Below are positions 16,201-22,065 of a stretch of 22,065 bases of DNA, piece after piece. Source of the DNA: JANNRW01 sp031401815 (lineage in GTDB: Bacteria; Desulfobacterota; Desulfuromonadia; Geobacterales; DSM-12255); NCBI GenBank assembly GCA_031401815.1, contig JANNRW010000018.1, forward strand, positions 1-22,065, in the 5' to 3' direction. Position numbers and translations under genes: made by a program. The number at the start of each line of letters is the position of its first letter. The stretch's first letter is position 1. The notes below the pieces were generated by a model. It was given only the letters and a program-made list of their open reading frames with translations, did no database searches and was not told where the DNA came from.

Positions 16201-17581
16201 CGCGAGTGAGAGTGCCGGACATAGTATCTGGCGCAACCAGGCCAGTAACAGTATAAGTCAGCTCAGGATCTGTCGTGCCGTAGGTCTTGCTTTTGGCTGC
16301 GGCAGTGATAGTCAGAGTCGCTTTGGCAACTACAATGTCCTTTGTTACAGGCGAGGCTGCGTCAAATGCGGCATTACCCCCCTGACTGGCAGTTATGGTG
16401 CAGGTGCCAGGGGCTTTCCCGGTTACAGTTGAACCGCTGACAGTACAAATTGATGTACTATTTGAAGCGAAAGTTACAGCAAGCCCGGAGGATGCTGTAG
16501 CACTAGCTACAGTAGTGCCGCCGACATTCAGAGTTGCAGGGGTAAGGGTAATTGCGCCGATGCTCTGAGTCCCCTTTGGCGTCACACTTCCAGTAGCTGT
16601 TGACGAAGCACTATTGCCAGCTTCGTTGGTGGCAACGACAGTGAATGTATAGGTCGAGCCATTGGTCAGTCCGGTAACAGTAATCGGACTACCTGATCCG
16701 GAGGCTGTTTTACTGCCATTGCCCGGATTTGATGAGGTTACGGTATAGCCGGTAATTTGGCTACCACCATTGCTCGAAGGAGCAGTAAACGTAACAGTTG
16801 CCTGTCCATTCCCGGCTGTCGAAGCAGCACCGGTTGGGGCGCCTGGGGGAGTAATCAGAGTATAAACCTCGGTTTTTATTGGAGTTTCGACATTACCTGC
16901 TGAATCCTTGGCAAAGAATTTGACAGTTGTTGTCGAGTTGATTGAGAAAGAGCCGCTTGTCGCAATGTTTGTGGAAGACTGCGTCGGAGTTGCTCCGCTG
17001 GTAGCATAGTAAATCGTAGCGGGCTCATTTGCTGTGAGTGTTATAGTTTGAGAATTTATAAAGGTAGTGGAAGATGGTGACGCTGTTGTCACAGGCTTGG
17101 TTAGATCAGGAGCTAATGTAGCGGTTATATTAAGACCGACCCAGTCCGATCCGGAAAATACAAGAGGTAGCGTTGCCGCTTCAAAAGGGGTGCCAATCTC
17201 ACTATTTGGAGCAAGAGTAATCTCCGTGCCGCTATACTCCTTTGCTGTTGAGGCACGCCAGACCTTGATAGTCAAAGCTTCACCACTGGAAGCACCTTCA
17301 TCGAAACTGGACGTCAGTGATTGATCGCCATTGATCGCTAAAACACCGTAGAACGATCCAATATCTCCATCCGAAACATAAAGGCCGATAAGTACCCCAT
17401 TGGAATCAAAGACACCTACCTCGTCGTTAATAAGAGGAGCAGATCCATTTATGCTGAGGTTGCCATACAGATACATCAGCACCGGTGATGAAGCCGGCAC
17501 TACCCAGTGTCCGGCAAAGGCACTGCCACAGAACAGCACCACCTGCAACAAAAGTCCTAATATCAATAATCTGGTCTTCAT
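13298..17581 (-). CDS. Giant secreted FN3/MBG-repeat protein with dockerin-like C-terminus
   Basis: The 1427-residue protein starts at ATG 17581; AAAGGAG lies five bases upstream and a GTG 15 bp earlier is rejected. Numbering from that ATG: signal peptide 1-23 (AFA|GH); a module 25-152 shared with the neighbouring giant protein; a chitobiase-C-like beta domain about 158-243; FN3 246-335; a Big-like unit 337-419; five 77-residue MBG-type repeats 420-804; a second Big-like unit 806-888; a second FN3 891-980; four further Ig-like units to 1356; and 1357-1427 resembling a dockerin pair of helices. The two helical arms are LSIADALRALKIAVGA and KIDIGDALVLLRKTVDLVSW, but the usual Asp/Asn calcium ligands before them are largely missing. 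It is probably an extracellular adhesive or structural protein. No catalytic domain is visible. It is co-directional with the lipoprotein 34 bp downstream. Confidence 0.85.
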   Translation of the reverse strand: MKTRLLILGLLLQVVLFCGSAFAGHWVVPASSPVLMYLYGNLSINGSAPLINDEVGVFDSNGVLIGLYVSDGDIGSFYGVLAINGDQSLTSSFDEGASSGEALTIKVWRASTAKEYSGTEITLAPNSEIGTPFEAATLPLVFSGSDWVGLNITATLAPDLTKPVTTASPSSTTFINSQTITLTANEPATIYYATSGATPTQSSTNIATSGSFSINSTTTVKFFAKDSAGNVETPIKTEVYTLITPPGAPTGAASTAGNGQATVTFTAPSSNGGSQITGYTVTSSNPGNGSKTASGSGSPITVTGLTNGSTYTFTVVATNEAGNSASSTATGSVTPKGTQSIGAITLTPATLNVGGTTVASATASSGLAVTFASNSTSICTVSGSTVTGKAPGTCTITASQGGNAAFDAASPVTKDIVVAKATLTITAAAKSKTYGTTDPELTYTVTGLVAPDTMSGTLTRAAGTNVGDYAITQGTVNVSATGNYNVTFTGANLTIGKAALGIIADAKSKTYGAADPALSYTTTGLVSPDTMSGTLTRAAGTNVGDYAITQGTVNVSAPGNYNVTFTGANLTIGKAALGITAAAKSKTYGTADPELTYTTTGLVSPDTMSGTLTRAAGTNIGDYAITQGTVNVSAPGNYNVTFTGANLTIGKAALGITAAAKSKTYGTADPELTYTTTGLVSPDTMSGTLTRAAGTNVGDYAITQGTVNVSAPANYNVTYTGANLTIGKAALGIIADAKSKAYGEADPALTYTTTGLVSPDTMSGTLTWAAGTNVGDYAITQGTVNVSAPANYNVTYTGANLSIGKTGQTIGAITFSPATLAYGQTTTASATATSGLAVTFTSNTPSCTVSGATVTPVTAGTCTIAANQVGDANYSAASPTVTNSITITAVAPGAPTITSVTPGNGQVTVAFTAPGSNGGSQITGYTVTSSDPTKSATGTVSPITVTGLTNNTPYTFTVNATNQPAGTGPSSAPSSAVTPRLLTPDISAPSHLFAKTGNSVTFTVTYTGAEAITLATSHITLNKPAGNASGSVAVSGTGTASRTVTISGLTGDGTLGITIAANSATSGGGAIQATPSGASATFTVDNTPPVLAVTTPADATRTSNNTATFIGTATDANAVTVKVNTTDATVNGSAFTAGITLSTGSNSVSIVATDAAGNSANTTRSIFYDDTNPTIIFTAPTPGSGSTINLQAPTIAGTISEPGTVSIVVNNGAPQAATMNGLNFSAQIALSSANSGLNTVDVTVTDLSGRNATDNRTITFDNDRPALEITDPLQDITTTLGSYLVKGTVSDTQSSITLTFAVNGVPVSPAPTVTSGAFEKNVVLNVPAAATTYAILVTATDAGGNTSTASRNIIYRPLSIADALRALKIAVGAIQQPTAQDLIVLDVAPLKVINPGPNETYLPEPDTKIDIGDALVLLRKTVDLVSW
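15170..16324 (-). repeat. Five in-frame 231-bp tandem repeats (MBG domains)
   Basis: Five units of exactly 231 bp (77 codons) run head to tail with no spacer. Each contains a KTYG-type turn (KAYG in the last unit), then TTGLVSPDTMSGTL, AAGTNVGDYAITQGTVNVS and a TGANLTIG end. Units 2 to 4 are close to identical at DNA level over long stretches, so copy number may change by recombination. The pattern fits the MBG (mucin/adhesin-like beta-grasp) repeat family. Confidence 0.93.
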
Positions 17582-17697
17582 TTTCTCTCCTTTCACCTCA
17601 TACTTTCACGCTACGCTTCAAAAATTTATCATAAGTTCGTCAGCTATAATCTGTTAATCAACCATGCAGGCAGGGTAGATATTGGCACCGAAGCCTG

Positions 17698-17729
17698 TCA
17701 CTTCCAGAAAACAATCTTCTGAAAAGTGA
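17698..17729 (-). promoter_or_regulatory. Stem-loop in the leader of the MBG protein gene
   Basis: On the minus strand TCACTT, TT, CAGAA, a 7-base loop, TTCTG, G, AAGTGA forms an 11-bp stem with a small internal loop. It lies just after a possible promoter (17735-17762) and about 115 bp before the start codon. No U-tract follows, so it is not a terminator. Confidence 0.45.
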
Positions 17730-17734
17730 TCTGT

Positions 17735-17762
17735 ATTCTACCAATAAATAAATTGAAATCAA
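17735..17762 (-). promoter_or_regulatory. Possible promoter of the MBG protein-lipoprotein pair
   Basis: On the minus strand TTGATT (plus 17757-17762) and TAGAAT (plus 17735-17740) are 16 bp apart, matching sigma-70 hexamers at four and five of six positions. The -35 lies inside the small inverted repeat AATTGA-TT-TCAATT. It sits in the 353-bp gene-free stretch 17582-17934, which also contains the leader hairpin and dispersed repeat copy A. Confidence 0.4.
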
Positions 17763-17872
17763 TTCTATTCTGGAGTGCCTGTAATCCATGGCAAACATAT
17801 TCAGGATAAACCTTTAAAAGCAAGTTCACTGTTTAACCCAAAAAGCTTCTGGTTCTGTTTTTGATCATATCC

Positions 17873-17900
17873 GCCTTGATCCCATTTATCCCTGTTAAAT
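17873..17900. repeat. Dispersed short repeat, copy A
   Basis: GCCTTGATCCCATTTATCCC followed by TGTTAAAT parallels 11862-11888. Its right side overlaps an 8-bp inverted repeat, CCATTTAT (17882-17889) and ATAAATGG (17899-17906). It lies about 35 bp past the stop of the upstream giant gene. Confidence 0.5.
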
Positions 17901-17934
17901 AAATGGTTTTGACTTTAAGTGCTGAATAGTTACG

Positions 17935-20900
17935 TTACGGGCAGCTGAACTTAAGCGTTGTCGGTGTCGTGTTGTGGATGAAGTAACCCCGGTTTTTCTG
18001 CAACTTCTTCAAGGTGCTGCCGATGAAGCCAGGTATGTAAACCTGTCCGGTTTCATTTACGATCACATCATAGGTTCCGGCAATGCAGGTGAAGCCGGTT
18101 GCCGGTGCTACGTCATCCGTACCCCAGTACCCCACCTGGTTCCATCCGACCCCTAGCGGCAGCGGCTCTGCGCTTGCCAGAGGCCGTCCGGGCACTGTGA
18201 TGGTCTTGTCTGCTGGCAGATAAATCCAGTAGCCGCGACCGGGGAGGAGGTTCTTCAGGGTATTGCCCATGAAACCGGGAATGTAGACCGCCCCTGCCGG
18301 GCCGACGGTGACCAGGTAGTCGGCACCCGCAAAGCCGAGCACGCCGAATATTTCGGAGATTTTCTTGCTCCCCATGCTGGTGAGGGTCTTGCCGGTAATA
18401 TAGTCGCTGGTCTGTGGCAGGCTGGTTCCTTCGTAGTAACCCTGGCCGGTAGTCCAGCCTATCATGCTCCAACCGGTTTTGAGTGCGTAGGAGATCCCCT
18501 CTTCTACCTCTACATCCATGAGCACCCAGGCGTCGGTAGCAAAGACGAGCGGCCCTTGATATTTTACGTAGGGGGGTATGCTCTGGGTCGGAGTTCTGGG
18601 TATCGCCTTGGGTGCCGCGTACTCTGTCATAGTCTGGCCATCCCAGATCCGAATAGACAGCTTTTCACCGACCGCTGCACCTTCGTCCACCCCTGAGGTC
18701 AGGGTGGAGTCGCCGTTGATCACCATGTCGCCATAGGTACCGCTGCTGTCAACGTAGTAGACACCTACGACGGTTCCGGAAGTATCATAAACTGCTATTT
18801 CATCACAATTTCCGGCTGGCCGACCATTGATAGTGAGGTTACCGTAGAGGTGCATCATGGTCGGGGAGGTGCTGGGGACTGTCCAATGACGGGAGCCGCA
18901 ACTCCCAGTGGTGCTAAGGGTGGCACTACAGCTTGCAAGGTTGCCGCCGTTCACACCTGTGCAGTCCCAAGTCCAGGGGCCGGAACCGGTAAACATTACA
19001 GGACTTCCGACAGAGCAGAAGCCGGTTAGCGGGGCAGTGGTGAAGCTCTGGCCTGAGCTCGCGCCGCAGAGGGCATCTTCTTTCTTAAGTGCACTGCAGC
19101 TTACCGTGGTGCCGCTATTTGCGCCTGTGCAGCTCCAGTTCCATGGGCCAGAGCCGGATACTGCCGAAGCGCTGTTGCTCGCACCGCAGAGATTGGTCGA
19201 TGGAGCTGTGTAAAACGCCAGAGTGTCGCTTGTGCCGCATGCTCCGGCTACTGGTGCCGGAGTCAGGTTGGCGCTACAGCTCGCAGTGATTCCGCCAAAG
19301 GTTCCATTACAGCTCCAGCTCCATGGACCGGAACCGGTTACAGTTGTTGCTGTACCACCGTTGCAAAGGTTGTTTGATGGTGTCGAACCAAAAGACTGGC
19401 CGCTGCTGCTGCCACAGGCACCATTGATCGTCTCGCCGGTAAACAGACTGAAGGTTCTGGTTACCGAGTTGGCGGTTGCAGTCATAATAGTTCCATTCAC
19501 GACTACATTTGCATTGCTGATACCCCGACCGGTACAGGTAGTGAAATCGGTAGCAACGGTAAATGCCCCGTTTGCAGAGTTATAGGTATGCGTTCCAGAC
19601 TGGAGACAGGGTTGACCGGTAGCATCAGCAGGCTTTGTGTTAATATACAAATAGTGCGTACTGTCGAGGAATGTCAGAGCTGAATAGCCGTTAGCGGCAG
19701 ATGAACCGGTCTCAATCCAGGTGCCGGTAGCAGCGCCAACATTTGTCGGGACACGCGGGAAGGAGCCATTACCATCAACATCACCTGCTATATAAAGTGC
19801 AAATGAATTTTCCGCAGTTGTTGCCCACATGTTTCCTTCCGGGTTGGACAACCCGCACGTCTGATTGGTATCGACTGAAACATTGGCGGTAAATGCCCCG
19901 GTTGTCTGGTTCCAGGTATAGGTAGCCTGCTCAACACCGCCAATAATGCCACAGTTGTTATCCCGCCCCGGCCAGTTATTTTCAGCCTGTGCCATAATAA
20001 AATTACCGGAATCCAGGACTATAAAACCAAATACCCCCTGCTCCCCGGTGTTGTTATCAGCGTACGCCAGGCCGTAGACCCCTTTCAACGGATAGAGCGA
20101 TGAATAGTTGGCAGTGCAACTGGCAGTTGTGCCGCCATTTACACCTGCACAGCTCCAGCTCCAGGGCGGAATACCGGCAACTGCACTGGCACTGCCTGAT
20201 GTGCAGAGACCGGTGGTCGGGGCAGTGTCAAAGCTCTGACTGATGCTTGTGCCGCAGAGACCGTCTACCTTCTTAATTGCACCGCAGTTCACAGTGCTGC
20301 CGTTATTGGCGCCGGTGCAGCTCCAGGTCCATGGGCCAGCCCCCGAGACGACGGATGCACTGTTGTCTGTGCCGCAGAGGTTCGTCAATGGAGCTGTGTA
20401 AAACGCCTGGGTGTTGCTTGTGCCGCAGGCACCGGCAACCGGTGGCACATAGAGGCTGGCAGTACAGTTTGCGTTGCTTCCACCGTTTGATCCGGTGCAG
20501 ATCCAGCTCCACGGCCCAGTACCGGATACAGAAGGTATATTGGCAGAGTACCCGCAGAGATTGGTGGTCGGGGCAGAGCTGAACGGCTGACCGCTGCTGC
20601 CGCCACAGGTTCCATTTACAGGGGTCACTGAATTGGTCGCAAACACCATGCTTAAAGTGTCGGTATCAGCCACGTTATGGGAGAATACCGGCTGGTTGAA
20701 GGTTTTTCCTGCCTTTGTTGCAGTCAGGGTGACAATGTCTCCCGGATTTACATCGGTTATGACAAAGAATCCGCTAGAGGTAGTAGAAGTGGCGAGACCA
20801 AGAGCCAGATTCGGATGAGGATCAATATATCTGACCGTATAACTGCCGGTTGCAGCAGCTGTCAGCGTAACACCAGTTAGTGGAGAGGTGACGTTGCTGT

Positions 20901-22065
20901 CAACAGCAACACCTCTGACAAAGGTTTTCCCGGCAGTAAGCGGCCAGCCCAATTGCGTATAATCCGCAGCAGACATGAGAATAAAAGGACTCAGATCTGT
21001 ATTTGCCGGGATGTTAATGTTTTGCGAATAAGCTGTGCGGTAGTCCGGAGCAACTATTTCAAGGGCAAAGGTTGAGTTGGTTGGAACGTTCAACGAGAAT
21101 GCACCGGTTGTTCCGTTATAAGTTCCTGTACTGAGTAGTCCCCAGTCCGGCACTGAAAATGCCCTGACTACGGTTCCTGTAATAGGCTGATTAAAGCGAT
21201 TCCAGGCATTGCCGGTAGCGATCACGGAAGACGATGCTGTTGTTCCGGTGCCGCTTACAAGCAGCATCAGTTCAGGTGCAGTGAGGTTTGCAGCTGTAAA
21301 GGGGATTGTGAATTTAGTACTCTTTGGAGCTACGGAGAGTGGTGCAAACCTGACCTGAATTGTGCAACTCGCATTGGGAAGAAGCGTTCTTGAAGAACAG
21401 TTATCATTTAGAAGCGAGAATTCAGATCCTGCGCCAAGAGCCAGAGTTCCGGTAAAGAGCTCACTGGAGCTGCTATTGGTCAGAGTGAAAGTTCTGCTTG
21501 AACTGCTGCCGCTGCTGACAGATCCAAGATCAAAGTTTGCCGGAGAGATTGTCAAGGGCGAGAGATCAACATGACCGCTCTGAGCCTCGAAGAAGGCTCC
21601 CAGCCTGCCATTGCCCGAGAACTCGGTCTGCCCGGCAGGTTGCAGGGAATCGAACACGATCCTGATCCCTTTACCGGCCAGATCCTGCAACAGAGCTGTC
21701 CCCAGCGCCCTTACGTCCGCCGAGTTGCCAGCATAGACATCGCGCGGGATGACAAAACCGGTATTTCCAGAAAGCCTGTCGTCAAAAGGTGTAGATGAGT
21801 CATTATAGTCAATGACCATATTAAGGTTCGGCATTGGGCCACTCAGGATATTTACCCCCTGGTAGCGGACATACATCTGGCCGTTGCTCGTGTATCGGCG
21901 CGTTTCGGTATCGCCGATGAGCGTCCAGTCAATATTTTGAATATCATTCCCCAGGGTAAGCAGATCAAAACTTATACCTAGATCAGATATGTTCAATCCG
22001 GTACGTGCAAGCTCGGCTGCCAGAAGCGGGAAGCCTTCCATATTCGGGAGGAAATGGAGCGCACC
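17935..22065 (-). CDS. Giant exported multidomain protein with Cys-rich repeat triplets (5'-incomplete)
   Basis: The frame is open to the window edge (eight codons beyond the first visible ATG at 22041), so the N-terminus and any signal peptide are missing. Numbering from that ATG: an unrecognised domain to about 155; a choice-of-anchor-D / ASH-like beta domain 159-266; two carboxypeptidase-regulatory-like beta units 270-470; three Cys repeats 476-645; a duplicated beta unit 649-872; three more Cys repeats 873-1042; the module shared with the MBG protein about 1050-1180; and two C-terminal repeats 1188-1284 and 1297-1366 with VYIPGFMGNTLK and VYIPGFIGSTLK. Each Cys repeat is about 52-58 residues with four cysteines, around a GPWxWxC core, and probably holds two disulfides, implying an oxidising extracytoplasmic site. 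No enzyme motif is visible. It is probably a surface or secreted adhesive protein, first visible cistron of the set. Confidence 0.82.
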   Translation of the reverse strand, partial: GALHFLPNMEGFPLLAAELARTGLNISDLGISFDLLTLGNDIQNIDWTLIGDTETRRYTSNGQMYVRYQGVNILSGPMPNLNMVIDYNDSSTPFDDRLSGNTGFVIPRDVYAGNSADVRALGTALLQDLAGKGIRIVFDSLQPAGQTEFSGNGRLGAFFEAQSGHVDLSPLTISPANFDLGSVSSGSSSSRTFTLTNSSSSELFTGTLALGAGSEFSLLNDNCSSRTLLPNASCTIQVRFAPLSVAPKSTKFTIPFTAANLTAPELMLLVSGTGTTASSSVIATGNAWNRFNQPITGTVVRAFSVPDWGLLSTGTYNGTTGAFSLNVPTNSTFALEIVAPDYRTAYSQNINIPANTDLSPFILMSAADYTQLGWPLTAGKTFVRGVAVDSNVTSPLTGVTLTAAATGSYTVRYIDPHPNLALGLATSTTSSGFFVITDVNPGDIVTLTATKAGKTFNQPVFSHNVADTDTLSMVFATNSVTPVNGTCGGSSGQPFSSAPTTNLCGYSANIPSVSGTGPWSWICTGSNGGSNANCTASLYVPPVAGACGTSNTQAFYTAPLTNLCGTDNSASVVSGAGPWTWSCTGANNGSTVNCGAIKKVDGLCGTSISQSFDTAPTTGLCTSGSASAVAGIPPWSWSCAGVNGGTTASCTANYSSLYPLKGVYGLAYADNNTGEQGVFGFIVLDSGNFIMAQAENNWPGRDNNCGIIGGVEQATYTWNQTTGAFTANVSVDTNQTCGLSNPEGNMWATTAENSFALYIAGDVDGNGSFPRVPTNVGAATGTWIETGSSAANGYSALTFLDSTHYLYINTKPADATGQPCLQSGTHTYNSANGAFTVATDFTTCTGRGISNANVVVNGTIMTATANSVTRTFSLFTGETINGACGSSSGQSFGSTPSNNLCNGGTATTVTGSGPWSWSCNGTFGGITASCSANLTPAPVAGACGTSDTLAFYTAPSTNLCGASNSASAVSGSGPWNWSCTGANSGTTVSCSALKKEDALCGASSGQSFTTAPLTGFCSVGSPVMFTGSGPWTWDCTGVNGGNLASCSATLSTTGSCGSRHWTVPSTSPTMMHLYGNLTINGRPAGNCDEIAVYDTSGTVVGVYYVDSSGTYGDMVINGDSTLTSGVDEGAAVGEKLSIRIWDGQTMTEYAAPKAIPRTPTQSIPPYVKYQGPLVFATDAWVLMDVEVEEGISYALKTGWSMIGWTTGQGYYEGTSLPQTSDYITGKTLTSMGSKKISEIFGVLGFAGADYLVTVGPAGAVYIPGFMGNTLKNLLPGRGYWIYLPADKTITVPGRPLASAEPLPLGVGWNQVGYWGTDDVAPATGFTCIAGTYDVIVNETGQVYIPGFIGSTLKKLQKNRGYFIHNTTPTTLKFSCP
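18916..19425 (-). repeat. Second Cys-repeat triplet (A2-B2-C2)
   Basis: It encodes residues 873-1042 of the upstream giant protein as three units beginning NGACGSSSGQSF, AGACGTSDTLAF and DALCGASSGQSF. Each unit matches its counterpart in the first triplet better than its own neighbours, so the triplet was duplicated as a block. Confidence 0.8.
20107..20616 (-). repeat. First Cys-repeat triplet (A1-B1-C1)
   Basis: It encodes residues 476-645 as three units beginning NGTCGGSSGQPF, AGACGTSNTQAF and DGLCGTSISQSF. Units share LC, GPWxWxC and a final C. Both triplets are 510 bp. Confidence 0.8.

Noticed and set aside
15170..16324. CRISPR-like repeated structure
   Set aside because: Repeats are 231 bp, in frame and without unique spacers. 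They encode MBG protein domains.
17882..17906. Terminator after the upstream giant gene
   Set aside because: The 8-bp inverted repeat is AT-rich and has its T-run on the plus strand, the wrong direction for this gene.
17582..17934. GEMM-type cyclic dinucleotide riboswitch upstream of the MBG protein
   Set aside because: I looked for the GEMM core and tetraloop-receptor elements and did not find them. Only a simple hairpin is visible.

Overview
The window looks like chromosome from a Geobacter-type bacterium (Desulfuromonadales / Geobacteraceae, roughly 50-55% GC). This placement is inferred from three things: the rpsB-tsf-pyrH-frr-uppS-cdsA-dxr gene order, an adjacent lptF-lptG pair, and an operon of very long secreted proteins built from Ig-like, FN3 and MBG repeats. 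No database search was possible, so the genus is not proven.

Region 1 (1-5940, all minus strand) is housekeeping. From right to left it carries rpsB and tsf, an intrinsic terminator, pyrH and frr (overlapping ATGA junction), a second intrinsic terminator, then uppS, cdsA and a 3'-truncated dxr that leaves the window at base 1. It covers translation elongation and recycling, UMP phosphorylation, undecaprenyl diphosphate and CDP-diacylglycerol synthesis, and the first committed MEP-pathway step. Two short tandem arrays (10 x 6 bp and about 7 x 8 bp) lie back to back between the tsf terminator and pyrH.

Region 2 (5798-9327) starts with a 390-bp divergent intergenic segment holding the probable rpsB promoter and a pair of REP/BIME-like hairpins. 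It is followed on the plus strand by lptF and lptG (the LPS-export permease) and a secreted protein with three IPT/TIG-like domains, in one tight operon.

Region 3 (9314-11801, minus strand) has a VapBC toxin-antitoxin pair with a palindromic operator, followed 18 bp later by a multispanning membrane protein with C-terminal TPRs (TMTC-like). That gene converges on the TIG gene with a 14-bp overlap.

Region 4 (11938-22065, minus strand) is the most unusual. It encodes three exported proteins in series: a giant 5'-incomplete protein with Cys-rich repeat triplets, a 1427-residue MBG/FN3 protein with a degenerate dockerin-like C-terminus, and a lipoprotein whose C-terminal half looks cohesin-like. 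They end at a clear intrinsic terminator. The first two share a distinctive ~130-residue module. My working hypothesis is a surface assembly in which the lipoprotein anchors the repeat protein through a non-cellulosomal cohesin/dockerin-type contact.
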